This document shows, piece by piece, positions 42,952-51,337 of a stretch of 64,000 nt of DNA. The position numbers and the translations under genes were made by a program. The DNA lies in contig NZ_CP046980.1 in assembly GCF_030408395.1 (NCBI RefSeq), positions 186,001-250,000 on the forward strand, read 5' to 3'. The stretch's first letter is position 1, and each line of letters begins with the position of its first letter. Source of the stretch: Corynebacterium aquatimens (GTDB taxonomy: Bacteria; Actinomycetota; Actinomycetes; Mycobacteriales; Mycobacteriaceae). Below the pieces are notes generated by a model that did no database searches, was not told the origin of the DNA, and saw nothing but the letters and a program-made list of their open reading frames with translations.

Positions 42952-43027
42952 GCCACCTTAGCTCAGTCGGTAGAGCATCTCACTCGTAATGAGAAGGTCG
43001 CGAGTTCGATTCTCGCAGGTGGCTCCA
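42952..43027 (+). tRNA. tRNA-Thr (anticodon CGT)
   Basis: A 76-nt cloverleaf. Acceptor GCCACCT/AGGTGGC, D arm AGCTCAGTCGGTAGAGC, anticodon stem-loop TCTCA-CTCGTAA-TGAGA, T arm GCGAGTTCGATTCTCGC, discriminator T and an encoded CCA. A terminator follows, now interrupted by an insertion sequence in its T-tract. Confidence 0.96.
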
Positions 43028-43030
43028 TCG

Positions 43031-43067
43031 AAACCCCAGCTAGAACGGTGTTTTAGCTGGGGTTTTT
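43031..43067 (+). terminator. tRNA-Thr terminator (IS inserted at its T-run)
   Basis: Stem AAACCCCAGCT (43031-43041) against AGCTGGGGTTT (43055-43065) with a T run. Its 3' end GGGTTTTT is the 8-bp target duplicated by the IS1249-like element. Confidence 0.85.
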
Positions 43068-44493
43068 GGGTTAATAGACAAAAAGTGTGGGTTAATAGAC
43101 AAAAAGTGTGTCTGGTCGGCGTGTCGCCGGTGGGGCACGCTTTTTGTTATTTGAGGGGTCCTTTTCTGATTCCTACTGAGTGTTCGTAGTCGGTTGGGAT
43201 AGCGTTGTCGTAGAAGGCTGGTCGGCCTGTTTGATGGTCGGATTCGTTTCGGTCTTTAGTGACGAGATCGGGAACTTTGGCGAGTTGATCTTGTCCGAAC
43301 CTGCACTGCCTGGCGATCTGTAATGGGGCGTCAGGCAGTTGCGTTTTCGAGTGCAGGTACCATTCGAGCATTTTGCGTTGCCGCTCTCCTGATCTGCCGC
43401 GGTGGGCGTCAGCGATGCGTTTGAGTTGGGCGTTGATCCCGCCTTCAAGACTGTTGGTGGTTGCTGCCCACCGGTCGGGTTCGAGTGCGTCTGTCGGGGG
43501 TTGGAGGTAGGTGAACAGCCAGTTGTTGCGTGAAAGGTGCACAAGCGAGTTGTAAGCCCTACGCACACGGATATGGGTCCATTCCCATTGGTGGTTGAGG
43601 GTGCGGCGCTCTTTGGGTAGGAGTGTTTTCTCGTTGAGGAAGGCCTTGTAGACCACTGCGAAGTCGTGTAGACGCAGCGTCCATTCCCGGGCTTGGTCCA
43701 CGGTGGTGATCGTGGTCAGTTTCAGCGCTAGTGCATAGATGGCCTTGCCGGCATCGGTGCGGGGGCGTGTTGTGGTGTAGCGGCGGACAACGCGTTGGGC
43801 ATGGACGAGACAGCGCTGGATCAGCGTGTTGGGCCAGCAGGCTTTGATGGCGGATAAGGCGCCTTGGCCGCCGTCGAGGACGACGCATAACGGTGCGGCG
43901 ATGCCGCTTAGTAGTTGAGTGTAGGCGTGGGCTGATTCGCTTTTAGCCCAGTGCCAGGCGATGACGTGGTCGCGGCTTGCGGCAACCAGCAGGCAGCCAG
44001 CGTCGGTGTAGGTGCCGTCGATGAAAATCTGGTCGTAGACCCGGTGTGGGTCTGGGGTGTTGGGAACATCGATGAGCCAAAACGGGGCGAACCGGCGGTC
44101 GAGCGTGCGGCGGGAGACGTTCAAGGTACCAGCTACGTCGTTAAGTGACGCTGTGCCAGTGACGTAGGCGTGAAACGCTGTGAAGTCCCGAGCTTGGGTT
44201 TGGTCGGTGCGGTGGCGTATGAAGGTGGCTCCGCAGTCTTTGCACCGCCACCTAGTGGAGCCTTTGGGAGTGGGACCGTTTTTCTTTGTTTCCCCATGAC
44301 ATGAGGGGCATCGTGGTCTGTTTGGTGTCACCGGGAAAGCACACCAACACCCCGCTAGCACATGAAGGTGCCATTCCGGTGGATTGAACGAAAAACGAGC
44401 CAGAATAAGGCGAAAAACCCTATTCGAGCCCGATTTATGCAGCCTGATCAGCAGATATACCGGAAATCAGACACACATTTTGTCACTTAACCC
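43068..44493 (-). mobile_element. IS1249-like insertion sequence with duplicated left end
   Basis: Inverted ends start GGGTTAA at 43068 and 44493. The right end begins GGGTTAAGTGACAAAATGTG and the left inner end GGGTTAATAGACAAAAAGTG; they match at about 23 of 26 positions. The 8-bp target repeat GGGTTTTT lies on each side (43060-43067 and 44494-44501). The left end is duplicated in tandem: a 21-bp unit occurs at 43068 and again at 43089. One transposase gene is inside. Confidence 0.9.
43147..44361 (-). CDS. IS1249-family transposase
   Basis: 404 residues. An N-terminal zinc-ribbon CPSCHGETKKNG...WRCKDCGATF, then a resolvase-like helix-turn-helix (about 85-115). The DDE catalytic core follows with FIDGTYTDAG (D), VVLDGGQGAL (D) and NSLEGGINAQLK (E region), the IS1249 group pattern. 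GTG start. Reads intact, so the element may be active. Confidence 0.9.
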   Translation of the reverse strand: MLAGCWCAFPVTPNRPRCPSCHGETKKNGPTPKGSTRWRCKDCGATFIRHRTDQTQARDFTAFHAYVTGTASLNDVAGTLNVSRRTLDRRFAPFWLIDVPNTPDPHRVYDQIFIDGTYTDAGCLLVAASRDHVIAWHWAKSESAHAYTQLLSGIAAPLCVVLDGGQGALSAIKACWPNTLIQRCLVHAQRVVRRYTTTRPRTDAGKAIYALALKLTTITTVDQAREWTLRLHDFAVVYKAFLNEKTLLPKERRTLNHQWEWTHIRVRRAYNSLVHLSRNNWLFTYLQPPTDALEPDRWAATTNSLEGGINAQLKRIADAHRGRSGERQRKMLEWYLHSKTQLPDAPLQIARQCRFGQDQLAKVPDLVTKDRNESDHQTGRPAFYDNAIPTDYEHSVGIRKGPLK

Positions 44494-44520
44494 GGGTTTT
44501 TGCTCGTTTTCGATTCCGCG

Positions 44521-44594
44521 AGTTGTCCCGAGTTGTCCCAGGTTGTCTGAATTATTACCGAGCACAGAACGCGCACAGAACGCGCACAGACCGA
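44521..44594 (+). repeat. two sets of short direct repeats upstream of DUF3800
   Basis: 10-bp units AGTTGTCCCG, AGTTGTCCCA, GGTTGTCTGA (44521-44550) and 11-bp units GCACAGAACGC, GCACAGAACGC, GCACAGACCGA (44562-44594). Iteron-like spacing; function unknown. Confidence 0.6.
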
Positions 44595-44646
44595 GCACGC
44601 CGAAATAGCTAGTGAGCCCAACCAAGGCCCTTGATAGGGTAATTTC

Positions 44647-45020
44647 GTGCTCCACGCTTTCATTGACGAATCCGAACACCGAGACGAATACTTCACCCTC
44701 ACAGCGCTAATCGTGACCGAGGAGAACTTGCCCCACCTGGAACGCGAATTGGACGCGTTGATCGCGCAATATGCTACGACAACCCAGCTGGTAGAAAGCA
44801 CCGCTGAGTTTCACGGGTACGACATCATGCAGCAAAAATGCGATTGGGATGGCGTGCCGCTTAATATTGCGACCTCGATTTACCTAAAAGCGCTAGGAAT
44901 CATCAATCGGTGGGCATCGGCGATGTTTGTGGAAACAATTGACAGGCGCGCTCAGGAAAAGAAATACCGATATGTTTTCAATGCTCGGAAAGTGGCGATT
45001 AACTACATATTGGAACGGGT
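44647..45020 (+). pseudogene. DUF3800 protein, 5' half (disrupted by IS21-family element)
   Basis: GTG start preceded at 6 nt by TAGGGT. Reads MLHAFIDESEHRDEYFTLTALIV, the DUF3800 opening (FIDESG-like Asp motif). The frame runs through NYILERV and is broken at 45020, where the 5-bp target CGGGT precedes the IS. Joined to 49152-49479 it gives an uninterrupted 233-residue DUF3800 protein (702 nt, in frame). DUF3800 proteins have an RNase-H-like fold and are often found on mobile DNA; function unknown. Confidence 0.9.
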
Positions 45021-45105
45021 TGACGGGCGTTTCTTTTCGGTACCGGTAGGGCGGTATCGGGTACCGGGGTGTTGGTGGTTGCCGGTACCCGGTTTTTACC
45101 CCCGG

Positions 45106-45903
45106 TTACGGCTTTCGGGGTTGACGTAGCCGTGTGGGTGTCGTAGGGGCCATCCTTTCTTGTTTGATGTCGTCGCGGGTTCGCATGTCTTCTCCTGTCA
45201 GGGTGAGTTTCGAGCCGTGGTTGGCGAGTCTGGACATGACTGCGTCTGCCAGTGCTGCCTCGGAGAACACGTCGTACCAGTAATCGGGTTCGTGTTGGCT
45301 GGCGATAACGGTAGAGGCATGCTCACGCCCGACGAGCAGGTTGAATACCTGGTTCAACGCGTGCGCTGAGACATCGGTGGCGAGAAAGTCGTCGATGACG
45401 ATGAGTGCGGGAGCCTGCAGGTCGGTGAGGAGTTGTTTGCGGGCCTGGGGATGCTCAGCCGCAGCGTCGAAGTCGTTGGCCAGGTCGTTGAGCCTGTAGT
45501 AACGGGCGGTGAGCTTTTTGCGGCACGCCGCGACGGCCAGGGCTTGAGCGAGAAAACTTTTACCGGTGCCGGTAGCTCCCACGATGATGAGGTCTTTGCC
45601 GTAGTCGATCCATTCGCAGGTTGCGAGCCGGTCGATGCGGTCTTGGGTCACACCGCGGCCGGGATAGGCATCGAAGCGCTCGAGTGCGGCGGTTGAGCCA
45701 AGGAGTTTCGCTTCACGCAACCTTGTCTGTATGACCTTGTTGTCGCGGGCTGTGAGCTGGGCTTCGAGGGCTTCTTTGATCTTGTCTTCGAAGGAATCGT
45801 TATCGCGCGAGGGGTCGTTGACGATCTCCTGGATCGTCGCGGCGAACACGCGCATCCCGCGCAGCGAGCCGAGCTTGTCGAAATCTTCATCGGTTAACGC
45901 CAT
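45106..45903 (-). CDS. istB: IS21-family ATP-binding helper IstB
   Basis: 265 residues, AAA+ ATPase. Walker A IIVGATGTGKSFLAQALA (about 105-122), Walker B ALIVIDDFLATDVSA (about 165), and the sensor region STVIASQHEPDYWYD. IstB selects target sites and stimulates the IstA transposase. The ATG at 45903 follows the istA stop closely with GAGGAGG upstream, so translation is coupled. Intact. Confidence 0.93.
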   Translation of the reverse strand: MALTDEDFDKLGSLRGMRVFAATIQEIVNDPSRDNDSFEDKIKEALEAQLTARDNKVIQTRLREAKLLGSTAALERFDAYPGRGVTQDRIDRLATCEWIDYGKDLIIVGATGTGKSFLAQALAVAACRKKLTARYYRLNDLANDFDAAAEHPQARKQLLTDLQAPALIVIDDFLATDVSAHALNQVFNLLVGREHASTVIASQHEPDYWYDVFSEAALADAVMSRLANHGSKLTLTGEDMRTRDDIKQERMAPTTPTRLRQPRKP

Positions 45904-45910
45904 GATGCTT

Positions 45911-46430
45911 CTACGCCTCCTCACCGAATTCAAGCTCACTGAACTCGAACGCTGCTTTACCCCGTACGTGCGACGCCTGGGCTGGTGGTGCGGGACGAAT
46001 CACCGGCCTGGTTGACGCGGCAGATGATGTAGGTGATTGCGCACCACCTGTGGCGGTGGCGGTGGCGGTGGTGGTGCGGGTTGCGAGGTCTTTGATGGTG
46101 TCGTGGACTTTGCGCACCGACGGGACCATGTGGGAGTCGAGGACGTCTTGGCAGGCTTGTTCAAGCAGGCTGCGGGAGTACTTCTTCGACAAGCTCAGCA
46201 CGCCAAGGGCGCTATTGTAGGCTTGGGCTTCAACTTGGCGGGCGTGAAACATCTGGCGGATGAGTTCGTAGGTTGCGGCCCCAATACTTTGAGCCCATGA
46301 CTCAATCCGGCCCCGATCCCACTTCGTGGCCAAGTCCTGGTGCTTTGCCGGCACATGCTCTTTATCTGTGGAGTACTGCATGTTGCCAGGCTTTTTACGG
46401 TGGGAAGCGATATGCTCACCCGCGCTGAAG
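45911..46430 (-). pseudogene. istA: IstA transposase, 3' part (cut off by IS256)
   Basis: Reads FSAGEHIASHRKKPGNMQYS and on to WDRGRIESWAQSIGAATYELIRQM, the C-terminal domain of IS21 transposases, then an Ala/Thr/Pro-rich tail to the stop just before istB. It joins in frame to the 5' part at the duplicated CGCTGAAG. Confidence 0.88.
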
Positions 46431-47871
46431 GAGGGTGTCAGGAAGTTTGTGTGTGAGGCTCTGATCTAGAAGGAGTTTCACCGATAATGACTACGGTGTC
46501 ACCGAAGAAAAGCCATGACCCGGCGAGGGTCAACGAGATCAGCGAGAAGCTGATGGAAAATCCTGAGCTCGCCAGCTTGATCAGCGAGCTGTCGGCTTCC
46601 GCTGATGATGCCAGCGAGCTGGTCAAAGGCCTGCTGCAGGCATCAATCAACGCTGGTCTGCAGGCGGAGATGGATGCGCACTTGGGCTATAGCCATTCCG
46701 ACCGCAAGACGAAAGCCCAGGTGGAAACCACACAGAGCAGCAATCACCGCAACGGGTCGTACACCAAAACCGTCAACTCCGGGTACGGCGCGGTGGAAGT
46801 GACCGTGCCCAGGGATCGTGCCGGCACGTTTACTCCCCGGATGGTGCCCAAGGGCGCACGCCGACTCACAGAACTCGACGACATGATCATCTCGCTCTAC
46901 GCCGGCGGGATGACAGTGCGCGATATCCAGCACCACCTCGCGACCACGCTCGGGGTGGATATGAGCCCGGATACGATCAGCACCATTACCGATGCGGTGT
47001 TAGACGAGGTCATGATCTGGCAAAACCGCCAGCTCGACGAGTTTTACCCGGTGATCTTCCTCGACGCGCTACGCGTGAAAATCCGCGATGGCCACCGCGT
47101 GGTCAACAAAGCCTGCTACATGGCGGTTGGTGTCGACATGGACGGCATCAAGCACATCCTGGGATTGTGGATCGCTGAAAATGAAGGCGCCGCATTCTGG
47201 GCATCGGTGTGCGCAGATCTGGCCAACCGCGGGGTCCAGGACGTGTTCATTGTCTGCTGCGACGGGCTTAAAGGCCTGCCGGAAGCCGTGGAGGCAACCT
47301 GGCCGAATTCCTTGGTGCAGACCTGTATCGTGCATCTGATTCGGGCTGCGAACCGGTGGGTGTCGTATCAGGACCGCAAGGGAGTTTCCCGGGCGCTGCG
47401 TGAGGTCTACACCGCTCCCAATGAGGAGACGGCACGTGCCAGCCTTGATGCTTTCGAGGCCAGTGAACTGGGCCGGAAATACCCGCAGTCGGTCAAAGTC
47501 TGGCGCGACGCTTGGGAGCGGTTCGTGCCGTTTCTGCAGTTCCCGCCTGCGGTCAGGCGGGTGCTCTACACCACCAATTCGATCGAGTCGCTGAATGCTG
47601 AACTGCGTAAAGCTACCCGTAACAGGGGCCAGTTCCCGAACGATACCGCGGCGCTGAAGACGCTGTGGTTGATGATCTGCAACATCGAGGACAAGCGCGC
47701 TGCGCAGCGGGCGAAGAAAGCCAAGCGCGACGTTGAGTGCAACGGCTATATTGAAGGAGCGAAAGCCACCGGGTGGAAACAAGCCATCAACCAACTAGCC
47801 GTGGCTTACCCCGACCGATTCGCGGACTACTTGTAAACCAAGCCCCCGCACACAAAGAATCGGACACCCTC
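46431..47871 (+). mobile_element. IS256-family insertion sequence inside istA
   Basis: Ends GAGGGTGTCAGGAAGTTTGT (46431) and, inward from the right, GAGGGTGTCCGATTCTTTGT (47871). The 8-bp target duplication CGCTGAAG lies on both sides (46423-46430 and 47872-47879). One transposase gene, opposite in direction to istA. Confidence 0.93.
46487..47836 (+). CDS. IS256-family transposase
   Basis: 449 residues. N-terminal helical region with LLQASINAGLQAEMDAHLGYSHSDRK (about 47-75). VTVPRDRAGTF and the DDE core FYPVIFLDALRVKI (Asp), FIVCCDGLKGLPEAVEATWP (Asp) and the C-terminal TNSIESLNAELRKATRNRG (Glu), all diagnostic of IS256 mutator-type transposases. Complete frame. Confidence 0.95.
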   Translation: MTTVSPKKSHDPARVNEISEKLMENPELASLISELSASADDASELVKGLLQASINAGLQAEMDAHLGYSHSDRKTKAQVETTQSSNHRNGSYTKTVNSGYGAVEVTVPRDRAGTFTPRMVPKGARRLTELDDMIISLYAGGMTVRDIQHHLATTLGVDMSPDTISTITDAVLDEVMIWQNRQLDEFYPVIFLDALRVKIRDGHRVVNKACYMAVGVDMDGIKHILGLWIAENEGAAFWASVCADLANRGVQDVFIVCCDGLKGLPEAVEATWPNSLVQTCIVHLIRAANRWVSYQDRKGVSRALREVYTAPNEETARASLDAFEASELGRKYPQSVKVWRDAWERFVPFLQFPPAVRRVLYTTNSIESLNAELRKATRNRGQFPNDTAALKTLWLMICNIEDKRAAQRAKKAKRDVECNGYIEGAKATGWKQAINQLAVAYPDRFADYL

Positions 47872-48994
47872 CGCTGAAGATGTCGACGACATCGTCGAAG
47901 ATCTGCACGTCAACGCTTTTGCCGGCGAAGCTCCACGGCACAGAGTAGAAATGCTTCTCAACTTGGACGTGGTAGTTCACCCCGGCCTTGGCTTTACGCC
48001 ACGTGGAATACGACCAGCGCTGTTGAGGCAGCGGGCGCAATGCTTCTGCTTCGCTTTCAACAAACAATTGCCTGCGGCTTGCGTTGCGGCCCCGGAATCC
48101 TTCCCGGTCGTTGATCCAGTCGACCTGCGCCGCAATAGCGGCGTTGAGAGCGTCGAACGTGGAGAACTCTTGGCCCGATAACGCTTCCACGACCCAAGTC
48201 TGGACGATATCGACCGCCTTTTCCACATGGGCCTTATCCCTGGGTTTACCCGGCCTAGCCGGGGTGATCCCGCACCGGTAAAACTCGGCAAACTGCTGGT
48301 AGCGCTCATTGACTTCACGCACCGTCGTGCCACGTGTGACCTGGTTGGTTGCGGTCGAGGCGTTATCCGGCACGATGCGCACCGGCACGCCACCGATATA
48401 GTCCAACGCGTCGCGGTGGGCACACAGCCACGACCGCATCCGCATATCCGGCCACGCACTGGCATGGATAAGCCCCGAATGCGGCAGCGACGCCACAAAC
48501 ACATACGCCCGCGCACACACCCCTGTCAACGGGTCAACAACTGCCATGGTTTCCCCAGACCAATCAACGCACAGCTCCTCACCAGGGGCATGGGTCAAAA
48601 GCGCAGTCAGGTCGTTGACATCGACGTAATTTTCAAACAGCGCGCAGAACTGCCGGTAGGAATAATGCTGCTGACCAGAAGCAGCCTGACGCCGGGTGTA
48701 TTTATGGTGTTCCACCTTCAACGTCACCCGCTCACCACGTCGGCGCCGGGCAGCGATGCCTGCGAAATCCGGTTCCACGAACGCATCTGAATCCCGCCGG
48801 CGATTATCCGGAAACAACTCCGAAAGCTCCTGCGCCGACAACGCGGTGATCGTGTCCTCGTCCATCCCAGTCGAGCGCAACACCCGACTGGCCTTATCAA
48901 TACTGCTGCGCGAACACCCCAAATCCGACGTGATCTGCGACCACGAGCGGCCTTGCACAAGCGCCAGCATGATCAGCCTGTAATTGGTGACCAC
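47872..48994 (-). pseudogene. istA: IstA transposase, 5' part (interrupted by IS256)
   Basis: N-terminal helix-turn-helix (SWSQITSDLGCSRSSIDKASRVL). The DDE integrase core has LCVDWSGETM (Asp), VRIVPDNAST (Asp) and GKPRDKAHVEKAVDIVQTWV (Glu). A beta-barrel domain ends VQIFDDVVDIFSG at the insertion. The frame then runs into IS256 sequence. Removing 46431-47879 restores ...DIFSAGEHI... in frame. Confidence 0.9.
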
Positions 48995-49146
48995 ACCAAA
49001 CTCCTTCCATGGTTACGCGGCCCGCGCGTACACACTGCGCAGGGCCGTCAACCACAGACTGCCAACCTAACTACCCCCGGTACCCGATACCCGCACACCC
49101 AGTACCCGATACCCGCCCGACCGGTACTAAAAACCGAACCCGGTCA

Positions 49147-49479
49147 CGGGTCAACAGCTACGCACTGAATAATGGCGATACCGCGAAGTGTTATCTCGAT
49201 GATCACTACACAGCACCGGAAGGCCGTAAAGAATTTGTCGAGTACAAGGCAACCGGCGAATTTGGTTATCGGAGTTCAAAACTAGCGAGCATCGATGAGC
49301 TCGAGTTTTACGATTCGAAGGAGAAGCGCGGACTCCAAGCCGCAGACCTATGTTGTTATATCTACCAGCGACGAATGCATGTCAAGGCGGGGAACGAGAA
49401 GATGCTCAAGACGCAAGAGAAAATGTGGGGAGCGATCAGCGACATTATATTGCGCGGAAGGCAACGAGTCTGGCCGTAG
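49147..49479 (+). pseudogene. DUF3800 protein, 3' half
   Basis: After the second CGGGT copy the frame reads VNSYALNNGDTAKCYLDDHY and on through SSKLASIDELEFYDSKEKRGLQAADLCCYIYQRR, the conserved C-terminal DUF3800 motif with GLQAADLxxYxxxR. Ends at 49479 before a terminator stem split by an IS3 element. Confidence 0.9.
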
Positions 49480-49485
49480 ATGCAC

Positions 49486-49500
49486 AAAAACCCCGCGCGA
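49486..49500 (+). terminator. left arm of DUF3800 terminator split by IS3
   Basis: AAAAACCCCG (49486-49495) would pair with CGGGGTTTTT (50944-50953) if the IS3 element and one CGA target copy were removed. The insertion site is in the loop. Confidence 0.75.
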
Positions 49501-49561
49501 TGAACTGCTCCCCATTAGTTGGACTGAGAAATCAGTTACCGACTAGTGGGGAGCAGTTCCT

Positions 49562-50044
49562 TTGAGAGCACGTAGTTCGCTCAGTGAAGTTCAGCGTGAA
49601 CAGTTAGTGGAGCTTTTCGAGCAGGGGATGGGTTGCCAGGCCGCTGCCATTGCTCTTGGTGTCTCCAGATACGCCGCCCGTATGCTCTATCGTCGGTTTA
49701 CGCTGCATGGCAAGCTATGTCTTGTGGAGAAACCGACTAAGCAGCAGTATTCGTTCGAAATCAAGAAGGAAGTTGTCCAACGCCACCTTGCCGGTGAGAC
49801 GGCGATGGATCTTGCGCGTGAGTTTGGCCTGTCATCAGACCAGCTAGTTAAAGGGTGGTCGTGGAAATGGCGTAAAGGTGGCGATGAGGCGCTAAAACCG
49901 AAGCCGAAGGGTAGGCCCAGAGGCTCGGTCGCACCGAAGCCGCTGTCGGAGGAAGAGAAGCTGCGCCGCCAGATCGCACGGTTGGAAGCGGAAAACGCAT
50001 ATCTAAAAAAATTGCGGGACTTGAGGAACCAGGGACGCGCCTGA
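49562..50044 (+). CDS. IS3-family OrfA (helix-turn-helix protein)
   Basis: 160 residues. Two helix-turn-helix units (MGCQAAAIALGVSRYAARMLYRR and TAMDLAREFGLSSDQLVKGW) and a C-terminal leucine-zipper-like helix (LRRQIARLEAENAYLKKL). It ends shortly after the A-rich slippery tract CTAAAAAAA (50002-50010), where ribosomes can shift -1 into OrfB. Confidence 0.92.
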   Translation: MRARSSLSEVQREQLVELFEQGMGCQAAAIALGVSRYAARMLYRRFTLHGKLCLVEKPTKQQYSFEIKKEVVQRHLAGETAMDLAREFGLSSDQLVKGWSWKWRKGGDEALKPKPKGRPRGSVAPKPLSEEEKLRRQIARLEAENAYLKKLRDLRNQGRA

Positions 50045-50904
50045 AAGTCCAGGCGATTGTCATCCTCAAGTCACAACATCGTCTGCAATACCTTTTGGAT
50101 GCGGCGGGCATGGCGAGATCGACGTTCTTCTACCACCAGAAACGCCTGCGCGAGCCGGATAAGCACGCTGCGCTCAAAGACGCGATCCGGGAAAGTTTCG
50201 AGCGTAATAAGCATCGCTATGGCTACCGACGAGTGCTACTTGACCTGCGCAACCAGGGCTGGGTGGTCAACCACAAGCTCGTCTACAAGCTCATGTGCGA
50301 GATGGGGCTTCGAGCCAAGGTCCGCCAGCGCAGGCCATATGTTTCCTACAACGGGACGATCAGCCACATTGCCGCCAACACACTTGACCGCAAGTTCACC
50401 CCAGATAAGCCAAATGCCGTCTTTGTCAGCGACGTCACCGAGTTCAGGGTCGCAGGCCGCAAGGTATATCTGTCACCGGTGATGGACCTGTTCGACCGTT
50501 CAATCGTTGCCCACACCGTGGCTACATCGCCGTCGACAGCGTTTACCGCCGCTTCTTTATCCAAGGCAATCGCGGCGTGTGCACCTGAACCCGGGTGGAT
50601 GATGCACACCGATCAAGGCTTCCAGTACCAGCATTCCTCGTGGCGTGACCTGATCGGCGATAACGGTGGTGTTCAGTCGATGTCGCGTAAAGCCAACTGC
50701 TACGACAACGCGGTGATGGAGAACTTCTTCGGCCACCTGAAAGCCGAGATGTACCACGGGGAAGTCTTCGACACCGTCGCAGAGTTCAACCAGGCGATCG
50801 ACGAGTACATCCAGTGGTACAACACCGAACGCATCCAACAACGACTCAAGGGCCTGACCCCGATGCAATATCGGAATCAGACCCTTGAAGCCCTAACCGC
50901 CTAG
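50005..50904 (+). CDS. IS3-family OrfB transposase (reached by -1 frameshift)
   Basis: From the slippery tract the -1 frame reads IAGLEEPGTRLKVQAIVILK and on to the stop at 50904; an ATG-started version begins at 50095. HTH_21 region, then an rve integrase core with FVSDVTEFRV (Asp), MMHTDQGFQYQH (Asp) and NCYDNAVMENFFGHLKAE (Glu), the complete DDE set. IS150 subgroup by layout. Confidence 0.92.
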   Translation, partial: KKIAGLEEPGTRLKVQAIVILKSQHRLQYLLDAAGMARSTFFYHQKRLREPDKHAALKDAIRESFERNKHRYGYRRVLLDLRNQGWVVNHKLVYKLMCEMGLRAKVRQRRPYVSYNGTISHIAANTLDRKFTPDKPNAVFVSDVTEFRVAGRKVYLSPVMDLFDRSIVAHTVATSPSTAFTAASLSKAIAACAPEPGWMMHTDQGFQYQHSSWRDLIGDNGGVQSMSRKANCYDNAVMENFFGHLKAEMYHGEVFDTVAEFNQAIDEYIQWYNTERIQQRLKGLTPMQYRNQTLEALTA

Positions 50905-50938
50905 AATTAAACCAGTCCAACTTTCGGGGGCTAGTTCA

Positions 50939-51331
50939 CGAACCGGGGTTTTTGGCAATGTGGAGTTGCACACAATATGCAATCTCTACACCCAGAATCA
51001 TAATGGATAACAACAACTGGATACAAGAGGACAAACCGGACGAGATCGTCAACTCGGCTTTTGCGTCCGAACTACGCGGCGTTTCTACCCCGCGTCCGGC
51101 ACTGCGCGTAGTCCGTCGCGTCGGGCGGTGCGATCGAGACGGCGTTTCGCGCGCGGCGTCACGTTCGCGTTCGGCGGTGAGGTAAGCGTCTATCGCATTG
51201 GGGATTGCGTCGAGGCCTTCGTCCCAGAGGTGTCCGTAGACGTTGAGGGTGGTGGAGGCGTCGGCGTGGCCGCACATCCGCTGCACGGCGTACACGTCGG
51301 CGCCGGCGGCAACCAACGCCAACCGTCTCAC
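50939..51331 (-). pseudogene. tyrosine recombinase (phage integrase) C-terminal remnant
   Basis: The frame RRLALVAAGADVYAVQRMCG continues with HADASTTLNVYGHLWDEGLDAI, matching the last catalytic stretch of tyrosine integrases (His in GH, Tyr in VYGHL). The N-terminal 300 residues, including the first catalytic Arg, are missing. The fragment starts 8 nt after the CAP-protein stop and runs on into an unrelated tail (HRPTRR...) up to the IS3 element. Remnant of an integrated element. Confidence 0.8.
50944..50953 (+). terminator. right arm of split DUF3800 terminator
   Basis: CGGGGTTTTT, the complement of 49486-49495; separated by 1.4 kb of IS3. Confidence 0.7.
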
Positions 51332-51337
51332 AAGCGT

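Larger units (their letters stand above)
45021..49146 (-). mobile_element. IS21-family insertion sequence (itself interrupted by an IS256 element)
   Basis: Ends begin TGACGGG (45021) and, read inward from the right, TGACCGGG (49146). Both continue through GTACCGGT.GGGCGG and TATCGGGTAC motifs repeated inside each end, typical of IS21 multiple terminal repeats. The target duplication CGGGT is at 45016-45020 and 49147-49151. Without the nested insert the element is about 2.7 kb and encodes IstA and IstB on the minus strand. Confidence 0.88.
49501..50938 (+). mobile_element. IS3-family (IS150-like) insertion sequence
   Basis: Ends TGAACTGCTCCCCATTAGTT (49501) and, inward from the right, TGAACTAGCCCCCGAAAGTT (50938), sharing AGTTGGACTG further in. 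The 3-bp target duplication CGA is at 49498-49500 and 50939-50941. Two overlapping reading frames with a -1 shift. Confidence 0.92.

Noticed and set aside
42889..43027. tRNA-Thr as attachment site of an integrated island with a second att copy near the integrase remnant
   Set aside because: No repeat of the tRNA 3' end was found between 50.9 and 51.4 kb, so an att site is not supported.
43068..43110. Short direct repeats that could suggest a CRISPR
   Set aside because: Only two copies with no spacers, and they match the IS terminal repeat.
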